Below the pieces are notes generated by a model that ran no database searches, had not been told where the DNA came from, and was given only the letters and a program-made list of their open reading frames with translations. From positions 186,001 through 250,000 of the forward strand of contig QFMX01000008.1 of the NCBI GenBank assembly GCA_003240625.1: DNA of 64,000 nt. Direction: 5' to 3'. Position 1 is the first letter of the stretch; each line of letters begins with the position of its first letter. This document shows positions 27,791 to 35,271 of this stretch, piece after piece. This DNA comes from Sphingomonas taxi (GTDB lineage Bacteria; Pseudomonadota; Alphaproteobacteria; Sphingomonadales; Sphingomonadaceae). Both the position numbers and the translations under genes were made by a program.

Positions 27791-28452
27791 GATGTCTCCA
27801 GGATGGTTTCGAGCCACGGCGCAAGCACCGGCACGGTAAAATCGATGTGGTCGCGCGCGCCGCCGGGGGATTGCTCGGAGCCGTTGTCGACCCACACGGT
27901 CGTCATCCCGATCGCCTTGGCCGGCGCGAGATTGCGCGTCATGTCGTCGACGAACAGCGACTCCCGCGGATCGATATCGAACGCCGCACAGAAGCCCGCA
28001 TAGGCCGACGCATGCGGCTTCGGCATCAGGTCCATCGCGTGGATGTCGTGGATCGCCTCGAAACTCTCGCCCAGCCCGAGCCGGTCGAGGATCTTCAGCG
28101 CATAGGGCTTGTCGCCATTGGTGAAGACCAGCTTGCGCCCCGGCAGCTTGGCGATCGCCGCCACCAGCGGCGCGTCATGCTCCAGCACGTCCATCTCGAT
28201 ATCGTGGACATGCTCCAGGAACGCGTGAGGATCGACGTGATGCTCGGTCATCAACCCCGACAGCGTCGTGCCGTGGTTATGGAAATACCCCTTCTGCACG
28301 CGCCGCGCCTCGTCATGGTCGAGGCCGAGCAGATCCTGGATGAACCCGGTCATCCGCTGATCGACCTGCGCGAACAGGTCCGCGCTCGCCGGGTACAGCG
28401 TGTTGTCGAGATCGAAGATCCAGTTGCGGACGTGATTTAGGCGGGCAAGCAT
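27787..28452 (-). CDS. Pyrimidine 5'-nucleotidase (HAD superfamily, SDT1-like)
   Basis: A 221-residue haloacid dehalogenase-type phosphatase. Motif I is WIFDLDNTLYPA (nucleophile Asp), motif II VFTNGDKPY, motif III Lys in MPKPHASAY, and motif IV FVDDMTRNLAPA. The DNTLYP wording is characteristic of the pyrimidine 5'-nucleotidase group, which dephosphorylates UMP/CMP-type nucleotides. It is the first gene of an operon with dapD, an arrangement also common in related genomes. Confidence 0.9.
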   Translation of the reverse strand: MLARLNHVRNWIFDLDNTLYPASADLFAQVDQRMTGFIQDLLGLDHDEARRVQKGYFHNHGTTLSGLMTEHHVDPHAFLEHVHDIEMDVLEHDAPLVAAIAKLPGRKLVFTNGDKPYALKILDRLGLGESFEAIHDIHAMDLMPKPHASAYAGFCAAFDIDPRESLFVDDMTRNLAPAKAIGMTTVWVDNGSEQSPGGARDHIDFTVPVLAPWLETILETS

Positions 28453-28577
28453 CGGCCGGAACCTCTAGGGAGCGTGAGGCGTGGCGACAAGCCGGCTGAC
28501 GCTTGCTCAAGCGGACGAAAGTACCGCAATCCACATCAAGGGTGGATAAGCTACCGTTCGGTACCTATCTCTGGGTC

Positions 28578-29576
28578 ATGACACGCTATTCCCTGCTCGA
28601 TCTCGTCCCCGTCGTCGAAGGCGGCACCATCTCCCAATCGCTCGCCAATGCGGCCGATCTCGCGCGCCATGCCGAGAGCGTCGGATTCCAGCGCTATTGG
28701 GTCGCCGAACATCACGGCATGACCGGGATCGCTTCCGCCGCGACCGCGGTGGTGATCGCGCACATCGCCGCAGCCACGAAGACGATCCGCGTCGGCTCGG
28801 GCGGCATCATGCTCCCCAACCACGCGCCGCTGGTGATCGCCGAGCAGTTCGGCACGCTCGACGCGCTATTCCCCGGCCGCATCGACCTGGGTCTCGGCCG
28901 CGCGCCCGGTTCGGACCAGCGTGTCGCCCGCGCGATGCGCCGCACGCTGGAGACCGACGCCAACGCCTTCCCGCAGGACGTGATGGAGCTGCAGAGCTAT
29001 TTCGCCGACGACGGCCAGACCGGCATCGTCGCCACGCCGGGTGCCGGTGCGGACGTCGACATGTGGATTCTCGGCTCCAGCACGTTCGGCGCGCAATTGG
29101 CGGCGGCACTCGGCCTGCCCTACGCCTTCGCCTCGCATTTCGCCCCCGACGCGCTCGATGCCGCGCTGGCGATCTACCGCCGCGATTTCCGCCCGTCCGC
29201 GCGGCTTGCCAAGCCGCATGCGATGGCCGGGTTCAACGTTTTCGCGGCGGACACGGACGCCGAGGCCGAACTGCTCGCCAGTTCGCAGCAACAGTCGTTC
29301 GTCGCGCTCCGCACCGGCAACCCCGGCAAGATGAAGCCGCCCCTTGCAGGCTACCGCGAGTCGCTCGGCGCGCAGGGCAACCAGATCCTCGACCACGTGC
29401 TGCAATGCTCGGCGGTCGGCAGCCCGGCCAAGGTCGCCCGCGGGATCGCGGCGTTTATCGAACGCACCGGGGTGGACGAGGTGATGGTGACCAGCGCGAT
29501 CTACGACCATGAGGCGCGCAAGCGGAGTTTGTCGATCACCGCGGACGTGATGCAGGATCTGAAGATCGCGGCGTAG
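28578..29576 (+). CDS. LLM class flavin-dependent oxidoreductase
   Basis: A 332-residue luciferase-like monooxygenase of the MsnO8 / YvbT type. It begins TRYSLLDLVPVVEGG and has FQRYWVAEHHGMTGIASAATAV, the segment IRVGSGGIMLPNHAPLVIAEQFGTLDALFPGRIDLGLGRAPG (part: GGIMLPNHAPL), and C-terminal VDEVMVTSAIYDHEARKRS. It uses reduced flavin supplied by a reductase; the substrate is unknown. ATG 28578 gives the conserved N-terminus; the in-frame 28503 start adds a poorly coding leader. It stands alone. Confidence 0.88.
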   Translation: MTRYSLLDLVPVVEGGTISQSLANAADLARHAESVGFQRYWVAEHHGMTGIASAATAVVIAHIAAATKTIRVGSGGIMLPNHAPLVIAEQFGTLDALFPGRIDLGLGRAPGSDQRVARAMRRTLETDANAFPQDVMELQSYFADDGQTGIVATPGAGADVDMWILGSSTFGAQLAAALGLPYAFASHFAPDALDAALAIYRRDFRPSARLAKPHAMAGFNVFAADTDAEAELLASSQQQSFVALRTGNPGKMKPPLAGYRESLGAQGNQILDHVLQCSAVGSPAKVARGIAAFIERTGVDEVMVTSAIYDHEARKRSLSITADVMQDLKIAA

Positions 29577-29590
29577 GGGCGCCTTCTTCC

Positions 29591-29698
29591 CCCCTCCCTG
29601 AAAGGGAGGGGACGGGGGTGGGTCGACTTCCGCAAGCTCGAACCGTGGCGGCCAAAGCTGACCAACCCACCCCCAACCCCTCCCTTTCAGGGAGGGGA
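29591..29698. repeat. Palindromic intergenic repeat, family F
   Basis: Arms CCCTCCCTGAAAGGGAGGGG... and ...CCCCTCCCTTTCAGGGAGGG, with inner GGGGGTGGGTC and complementary ACCCACCCCC. Each outer arm is itself a hairpin. It fills the convergent gap between the LLM gene and nudC. Confidence 0.9.
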
Positions 29699-29720
29699 GC
29701 GCGTTATTCTCTGGGCGGCC

Positions 29721-30608
29721 CTAATCCCCCGCCCATTCCTTCAGCAGCGTATATGCGATCGCATAGGGCGGCGGCGGCAGGAACGGGCCTTCTTCCCCCC
29801 GCAATACCGCGCGCACCATCTCGCGCGGCACCCACATCGCATCCTCGAGCTCGTTCACATCGAGCGTGATCGCATCGTCCTCGGCCTCGGCGACACACGC
29901 GACCATCAGCGACGACGGAAACGGCCAAGGCTGGCTCGCGACATACCGCACCTTGCCGACTCGCACGCCCGACTCCTCGAGGATCTCGCGCGCGACCGCC
30001 TCCTCGATCGACTCGGCCGGCTCCACGAACCCAGCCAGGGCGGAATAGCGCCCCGGCGGCCACCCCTTGCCGCGCCCGAGCAACGCGCGCCCGTCATGCT
30101 CGGCGATCATGATCACCACCGGATCGACTCGCGGGAAATGCTCGGTCGCGCAGTTCGGACATTTCCGCGCCCACCCCGCCCGGAAAACCTCGGTCGGCGA
30201 ACCGCACTTGGCGCAGAACCCATGCCGCACATGCCAGTCGATGACGCTCCGCGCGCCAGCATAGGTCGCCGCCTCGCCCGGCGCGAGCGCCGCCAGCACC
30301 GCCATCAGCGCAGGCGAGCGCATCGCCGGCGCATTGTCGACCCGCATCCCGTTCAGCAACGCCGCGAAATGCGGCCGCCCGCTCTCGTCGAGCCCGAGCA
30401 GGATCGGCTCGGCATCGTCCGGCATGTCCGCCATCGTCGTCCAGGCGAGACGCCCGTCGTCGGTCGTGCCCGGCAGCAACCCGTCGAGCACCAGCAACCG
30501 CGCCCGCCAGTCGCGCTGCGCCGCCGCCAGCCCTTCCGGATCGTGGCGCAGCGCGTCGGAGCGATCGAGCGTCCCACCCGTGAATCCAGGTGCTTCCATC
30601 ACGCTCAT
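29721..30608 (-). CDS. nudC: NADH pyrophosphatase / NAD-capped RNA hydrolase
   Basis: A 295-residue Nudix hydrolase that cleaves NADH to NMNH and AMP and can remove NAD caps from RNA. It has the zinc ribbon (CAKCGSP and CPNC), the Nudix box GFVEPAESIEEAVAREILEESGV with the catalytic REILEES core, and the NudC-specific SQPWPFPSSLM after it. The start at 30608 overlaps the serine hydrolase stop in ATGA. It is the third gene of a mutY-serine hydrolase-nudC operon, which places two oxidised-nucleotide or nucleotide-quality enzymes together. Confidence 0.94.
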   Translation of the reverse strand: MSVMEAPGFTGGTLDRSDALRHDPEGLAAAQRDWRARLLVLDGLLPGTTDDGRLAWTTMADMPDDAEPILLGLDESGRPHFAALLNGMRVDNAPAMRSPALMAVLAALAPGEAATYAGARSVIDWHVRHGFCAKCGSPTEVFRAGWARKCPNCATEHFPRVDPVVIMIAEHDGRALLGRGKGWPPGRYSALAGFVEPAESIEEAVAREILEESGVRVGKVRYVASQPWPFPSSLMVACVAEAEDDAITLDVNELEDAMWVPREMVRAVLRGEEGPFLPPPPYAIAYTLLKEWAGD

Positions 30609-31957
30609 CGGCGCAACCTCGCGGCGTCCTGCATCAGCGCCGCGACCACTTGCTCGCGCAGCGGAATGCGGTCCGCCGGGAAGTAATTTACCATCACGCT
30701 GCCGCGCGAATGCTTCAGCGGATCGACCCACGCGATCGTCCCCGCCGCACCGCCCCAGGCATAGGTGCCCTTGCCCGGCCCGTTCGGCGTCGTCGCGAGC
30801 ACCACGGAACCGCCCGCACCGAAGCCCATGTTGCTGCCCTTCGTGCCGCCGGTACCGCCGCTCACGCCGCCATAGGTCACGCCCGGCGGGAGGAGGTTCG
30901 AGGTCGCCAACGCGATCGTCTCGGGCTTCATCACGCGGACGCCGTCGAGCGTCCCGCCGTCCTGGATCATGTGCAGGAACCGATCGTAATCGCGCGCCGA
31001 CATCACCAGGCCAGCGCCGCCGTATGGAAAGCTAGGCTTCTGCGCGAACACCGAGTTCGCCGCCGGATCGAGCGGCGTCCGCGTATCGCCGACGAACGCA
31101 TAGTTGGTTGCAAGCCGCCCGATCTCGCTCTGCGGCACCTGCCAGAAGCTCGACTTCATCTTGAGCGGATCGAACAACCGCGTCTGCACGAACCGTTCGA
31201 AGCTCATGCCGCTCGCGACCTCGATCACGCGACCCATCACGTCGAGCCCGATCGAATAGCTCCACTTTGTCCCCGGATCGGCGATCAGCGGCAGCGTCGC
31301 GACGCGGTTCGCGAACTCTTCGAGCGACTTCGGCCGAACGGGCCGCATCTTCTCTTCCATCGCCGCGCTGACCGACAGCGGCAGGATGCCGAGCCGCTCA
31401 TATTCCTTGAGCAGCGGCCCCTTGGTGACGATCGTGTAGCCGAGCCCGGCGGTATGCGTCAGCAGGTTGCGGATCGTGATCGGCCGCGTCGCCGGGCGCG
31501 TGGCGAGCGAGGTGTCAGGGCTGGTCGCGACCTTCATGTCCTTGAACGCCGGGATATATTTGCTGACCGGATCGTCGAGGTTGAGCTTGCCGTCCTCGAC
31601 CAGCATCATCGCCGACATGCCGGTGATCGGCTTGCTCATGGAGTAGACGCGCCACAGCGAGTCGGGGCCGGCGGCGGGCGCGTTCGGATCGTCGCTGATC
31701 TTGCCGGCCGCGGGGAACAGCGTCGGGCCATCGCCCACGCCGAACGCACCGACGATCCCCGGCATCTTGTCCTGCGCGACATAGCCATCGAACAGCGCGG
31801 TCGTCGCAGGCAGCAGCGCCTTGACCGGATTGGTCATCCGCGGCGCCGGACGAGCCTGCGGGCTTATCTGAGGTCGGGGCTGCGCCTGCTGGGCATAGGC
31901 CGTAGCGGCGGCCAGCGCGACGAGGCCCCCCGTCGAAATCCAGTGCACCAGTTTCAT
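30605..31957 (-). CDS. Serine hydrolase of the beta-lactamase / class C penicillin-binding fold, secreted
   Basis: A 450-residue periplasmic or exported protein with a signal peptide (residues 5-22, YAQQ). The catalytic motif SxxK is S106-M-S-K109 within LWRVYSMSKPITGM, a Tyr motif lies at KWSYSIGLDV, and a C-terminal WGGAAGTIAWVDP block occupies the KTG position. It resembles esterase/EstB-type and D-aminopeptidase-like members rather than a resistance enzyme. ATGA overlaps on both sides bind it to mutY and nudC. Physiological substrate unknown. Confidence 0.88.
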   Translation of the reverse strand: MKLVHWISTGGLVALAAATAYAQQAQPRPQISPQARPAPRMTNPVKALLPATTALFDGYVAQDKMPGIVGAFGVGDGPTLFPAAGKISDDPNAPAAGPDSLWRVYSMSKPITGMSAMMLVEDGKLNLDDPVSKYIPAFKDMKVATSPDTSLATRPATRPITIRNLLTHTAGLGYTIVTKGPLLKEYERLGILPLSVSAAMEEKMRPVRPKSLEEFANRVATLPLIADPGTKWSYSIGLDVMGRVIEVASGMSFERFVQTRLFDPLKMKSSFWQVPQSEIGRLATNYAFVGDTRTPLDPAANSVFAQKPSFPYGGAGLVMSARDYDRFLHMIQDGGTLDGVRVMKPETIALATSNLLPPGVTYGGVSGGTGGTKGSNMGFGAGGSVVLATTPNGPGKGTYAWGGAAGTIAWVDPLKHSRGSVMVNYFPADRIPLREQVVAALMQDAARLRR

Positions 31958-33018
31958 GCAGATCTCCGTATGGCCCAGTTCCGAATGGCTTTCCCGGCCT
32001 TGGCGAAAACGGTCGGCAGCCCGGCGGTATCCAGGTCGTCGATCGGCCACCATTCGCTTGCCGTCGGAACGCGGGTTTGATGCGCCTCGACCGTCGCCAC
32101 CGCAAGCGTCAGTTGCAGATCGAAATGCGTAAATCCGTGCGCGACGGTCTCGTCCAGCATACGCCACTCCGCCTGCGCCGGCGCATCCTCAAAACCGGGC
32201 GTTGCCTCGCCCCAGCCCCCGGTCGGAAACGCCCGCATCCCGCCCAGCAGACCCGTATCCGGCCGCCGCACCAGCAACACCTGCCCCGCGCGCTCCAGCC
32301 AGAAGATCGTCCCGTAGCGCTGAGGCTTGGCCGCCTTCTTCGCCTTCACCGGCAACCGCTCGGGCGCGCCCTGTCTGAAGCCCTCGCAAAATTCGCGGAT
32401 CGGACACAGCAGGCACTTCGGCGCGCGAGTCGTGCAGATCCCAGACCCCAGATCCATCATCGCCTGCGCGAAATCCCCTGCCCGAGCATCCGGCGTGATC
32501 GAATCCGCCGCCACCCGAATCGCCGATCGCGCACCCGGCAAAGGCGTCTGAATCGCAAACACCCGCGCGACCACCCGCTCGACATTCGCATCGACCACCA
32601 CCGCGCGTTCTCCGAACGCGATCGCCGCCACCGCCGCCGCGGTGTACGCCCCCAGCCCCGGCAGTTCGCGCAGTTCGGCCTCGGTCCGCGGAAACACGCC
32701 GCCGTGCTCCGCGACGACCGCCTTCGCCGCCTTCACCAGGTTGCGCGCCCGAGCATAATAGCCAAGCCCCGCCCAGGCCGCCATCACATCGGCATCGTCC
32801 GCCGCCGCCAGACTCGCGAAGTCCGGCCACCGCGCCGTCCACGCCAGAAACCGCGGCGTCACCGCGGCCACCGTGGTCTGCTGCAACATCACCTCGGACA
32901 GCCACACCCGGTACGGATCGACCGGCTCGCCCGGCTTCGCGCGCCACGGCAGGTCGCGGCGATGCGCGTCATACCAGTCGAGCAGGGCCGCGGAGACCGA
33001 AGAGCGCTTGGCGTTCAC
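31954..33018 (-). CDS. mutY: A/G-specific adenine DNA glycosylase
   Basis: Removes adenine mispaired with 8-oxoguanine. The 354-residue protein has the HhH-GPD domain with catalytic E42 (SEVMLQQTTV), the helix-hairpin-helix LPGLGAYTAAAV, and D143 (VVVDANVERVV). The 4Fe-4S ligands C195, C202, C205 and C211 follow C-x6-C-x2-C-x5-C. A C-terminal MutT-like domain recognises 8-oxoG. I place the start at GTG 33018, just before the conserved N-terminus. It is divergent from the DUF721 gene with only a 14-bp gap to that gene's nearest start, so each promoter must lie within the other gene or the transcripts are nearly leaderless. Confidence 0.94.
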   Translation of the reverse strand: MNAKRSSVSAALLDWYDAHRRDLPWRAKPGEPVDPYRVWLSEVMLQQTTVAAVTPRFLAWTARWPDFASLAAADDADVMAAWAGLGYYARARNLVKAAKAVVAEHGGVFPRTEAELRELPGLGAYTAAAVAAIAFGERAVVVDANVERVVARVFAIQTPLPGARSAIRVAADSITPDARAGDFAQAMMDLGSGICTTRAPKCLLCPIREFCEGFRQGAPERLPVKAKKAAKPQRYGTIFWLERAGQVLLVRRPDTGLLGGMRAFPTGGWGEATPGFEDAPAQAEWRMLDETVAHGFTHFDLQLTLAVATVEAHQTRVPTASEWWPIDDLDTAGLPTVFAKAGKAIRNWAIRRSA

Positions 33019-33032
33019 GCGTCGCCTATGGC

Positions 33033-33596
33033 ATGGGTTCGCAGATGAGCAAGCCGTCTGGCCCTTCCCCGAAACCGCCCGCGCCACGCCGGGTAAAAGG
33101 CAAGACCGATCCCGACGCGCCGCGCGAGAATCGTTCGCGTGCGGTCGCCGAGCTGCTGCCTGCGATCGGCGGCGCGGCGTTCCGGCGATTCGGCTTCGTC
33201 CAGTCGTCGATCGTCAGCCGCTGGCCGGAGATCGTCGGCGCGAAACTGGCGGGCGCGAGCATCCCCGAATCGATCCGCTTCCCGGTCGGCAAGAAGCAGG
33301 ACGGCGTCCTCACGCTCACGGTCCGCGGCGCACACGCCCCGATGATGCAGCACATCGCCCCCGAGATCATCGAGCGCGTAAACCGCTTCTTCGGCTACGC
33401 AGCCATCGTGAAGGTCGCGATCCGCCAGGGCGAGGTCGCCGCCCCCGTGCCGCGCAAAGCCCCGCCGTCGATCCGCCCGGTCCCCGTCGATCTCGGTGCG
33501 AGCCTGAAGGGCATCGCCGATCCGGAACTGCGCGCCGTCCTCGAATCCCTCGCCGCCGGCGTCGCCTCGACGCACGGCCTTCCCAGGATTACCTGA
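33033..33596 (+). CDS. DUF721 protein (DciA-like)
   Basis: A 187-residue protein with the DUF721 core at about residues 30-115 (AVAELLPAIGGAAFRRFGF, IVSRWPEIVGAKLA, SIPESIRFP, GVLTLTVRGAHAPMMQHIAPEIIERVN). DciA proteins of this family load the replicative helicase DnaB in many bacteria that lack DnaC. The N-terminus is basic and proline-rich. ATG 33045 is an alternative start four codons downstream. The stop overlaps the next start by one base (TGATG), so it is coupled to two thioredoxin-fold genes and possibly smc. Confidence 0.85.
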   Translation: MGSQMSKPSGPSPKPPAPRRVKGKTDPDAPRENRSRAVAELLPAIGGAAFRRFGFVQSSIVSRWPEIVGAKLAGASIPESIRFPVGKKQDGVLTLTVRGAHAPMMQHIAPEIIERVNRFFGYAAIVKVAIRQGEVAAPVPRKAPPSIRPVPVDLGASLKGIADPELRAVLESLAAGVASTHGLPRIT

Positions 33597-34261
33597 TGCG
33601 CGTCCTCCTTGCCGTCTTCGCCCTCTTCCTGCTGACCGGCGCCGCGCCCAAGCGAGACTGGTCGCAGACCGCCCAGATACTCCCTTCAGGCGCCTACCTG
33701 ATCGGCAACCCCGCTGCGCGCGTGAAACTGGTCGAATATGCGAGTTACACCTGCTCGCACTGCGCCGATTTCTCGGTGAAGTCCGAACCCGTGCTGAAGC
33801 GCCAGATGATCGCATCGGGCTCGACCAGCCTCGAATTCCGCCACTTCATACGCGACCGTCTCGACCTGTCGGCGGCAATCCTCGCACGCTGCATCGGCCC
33901 GAAAGGCTTCTCCGCGACATCGTCCGCGATCTTCGCCGCGCAGCCGCAATGGCTGCAACGCGGGATCGAGTATCAGCAAGGTAACGCCGCGCGCCTCGCC
34001 ATGTACCCGACCGCCGCGCAGATCCGCGCCAACGCCGACGGCTCCGGCCTGACCGCGCTGGTCAAGGCGCGCGGGCTGTCGGATGCGGCGATCGACGCGT
34101 GCTTCGCCAACCAGCCCGAGATCGACCGCATCGTCAAACTGACCGCCGACGCGCCCAAGGAAATCGATTCCACCCCGACCTTCTACCTCAACGGCAAGAT
34201 CGTGCCCCATGTCGGTTGGGAACAGCTCGAACCCGCGCTCCGCAAGGCCGGCGCCAAGTGA
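33596..34261 (+). CDS. DsbA-like thioredoxin-fold protein, exported
   Basis: A 221-residue protein with a short signal peptide (residues 2-16), a thioredoxin fold with active site C-S-H-C (YASYTCSHCADF), a helical insertion, and the cis-Pro loop DSTPTFYLNG. It is a periplasmic disulfide oxidoreductase or a structural relative. Coupled to DUF721 (TGATG) and followed 18 bp later by a paralogue with the same fold. The start at 33596 gives the signal sequence. Confidence 0.87.
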   Translation: MRVLLAVFALFLLTGAAPKRDWSQTAQILPSGAYLIGNPAARVKLVEYASYTCSHCADFSVKSEPVLKRQMIASGSTSLEFRHFIRDRLDLSAAILARCIGPKGFSATSSAIFAAQPQWLQRGIEYQQGNAARLAMYPTAAQIRANADGSGLTALVKARGLSDAAIDACFANQPEIDRIVKLTADAPKEIDSTPTFYLNGKIVPHVGWEQLEPALRKAGAK

Positions 34262-34278
34262 TCCATTGGAGTAACAGC

Positions 34279-35019
34279 ATGAAGTTCGTAATCGCCCTCG
34301 CCGCCCTGCCGCTCGCGCTCGCCGCCTGCTCGAAGAACGATTCGACCGGCAACGTCGACGCGCCCGCCGCGGCCCCCGTCGCCGCCGCCGCCGCGCCTGC
34401 CGGCCAGAACTGGACCGAGACGGTCGTGAAGACCCCCGAGGGCTATCTGATGGGCAACCCCAATGCCGCCATCAAGCTGGTCGAATATGGCGCTCGCTCG
34501 TGCCCGACCTGCGGCGCGTTTGCCCGCGAGGCGTATAAGCCGCTGACCGAGAAATACGTCTCGACCGGGAAAGTCAGCTTCGAATTTCGCGATTTCCTCG
34601 TCCACGGCGCGCCCGACGTGGCGCTGACGCTGCTCGGCCAGTGCGGCGGCGTCGCGCCGTTCTTCCCGATCCTCGAGCAGATGTACGGCAACCAGATCGC
34701 CTTCCTCGACAAGCTCCAGGCGATGACACCCGATCAGCAGAAGGCGCTCGCCAACCAGCCGCCGACGGTGGTCGCGACCAAGCTCGCCGAACAGATGGGC
34801 GCGATCGATTTCGTCAAGCAGCGCGGAATCCCGGAAGCCAAGGCGCGTGCGTGCCTGGCGGATCAGAAGCAGCTCGAAGTGATGGCCAAGCCTACCGAGG
34901 ATGCGATGCAGGCGGGGACGGTGACTGGTACGCCGACGTTCCTGATCAACGACAAGAAGCTCGACCAGGTGGTGAGCTGGGATCAGATGGAGAAGGCGCT
35001 GAAGGCGGCTGGGGCGTAA
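34279..35019 (+). CDS. DsbA-like thioredoxin-fold lipoprotein
   Basis: A 246-residue paralogue of the preceding gene. The N-terminus is a lipoprotein signal (LALAAC, modified Cys near residue 17) followed by an Ala/Pro linker. The active site is C-P-T-C (GARSCPTCGAF) and the cis-Pro loop is TGTPTFLIND. GGAG 8 bases before the ATG supports the start. With its neighbour it could form an oxidase/isomerase pair; one is predicted soluble and the other lipid-anchored. Such paired DsbA genes next to smc are typical of sphingomonads. Confidence 0.88.
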   Translation: MKFVIALAALPLALAACSKNDSTGNVDAPAAAPVAAAAAPAGQNWTETVVKTPEGYLMGNPNAAIKLVEYGARSCPTCGAFAREAYKPLTEKYVSTGKVSFEFRDFLVHGAPDVALTLLGQCGGVAPFFPILEQMYGNQIAFLDKLQAMTPDQQKALANQPPTVVATKLAEQMGAIDFVKQRGIPEAKARACLADQKQLEVMAKPTEDAMQAGTVTGTPTFLINDKKLDQVVSWDQMEKALKAAGA

Positions 35020-35073
35020 GCTTCGCCGTTAAACGCTGCACTAGCTCTGCTCAGGACGAAGGCTCACGCCACT

Positions 35074-35223
35074 GCCGTTCGTCCTGAGTAGCCGTCGAGT
35101 AGCTGCAACGCAGCGTATCGAGACGGCGTATCGAAGGACAGGTTGGCGGGCGGAACCCTGCTTCGATACGAGCCCTCGATACGCTCCTGACGGAGCTACT
35201 CGGTCTCTACTCAGCACGAACGG
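35074..35223. repeat. Palindromic intergenic repeat, family H (long imperfect)
   Basis: Left arm CCGTTCGTCCTGAGTAGCCG...TCGAGTAGCTGC...GTATCGAAG and right arm CTTCGATACG...GGAGCTACTCGGT...CTCAGCACGAACGG. The arms are imperfect but long (about 60 nt each). A further fragment GCTCAGGACGAAGGC lies just left at 35048. It occupies the gap before smc. Confidence 0.85.
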
Positions 35224-35271
35224 ATTGGGTAGGGCGAGGCGCGAAACACTTAGTCGTCGGGGGGCGCAAGA

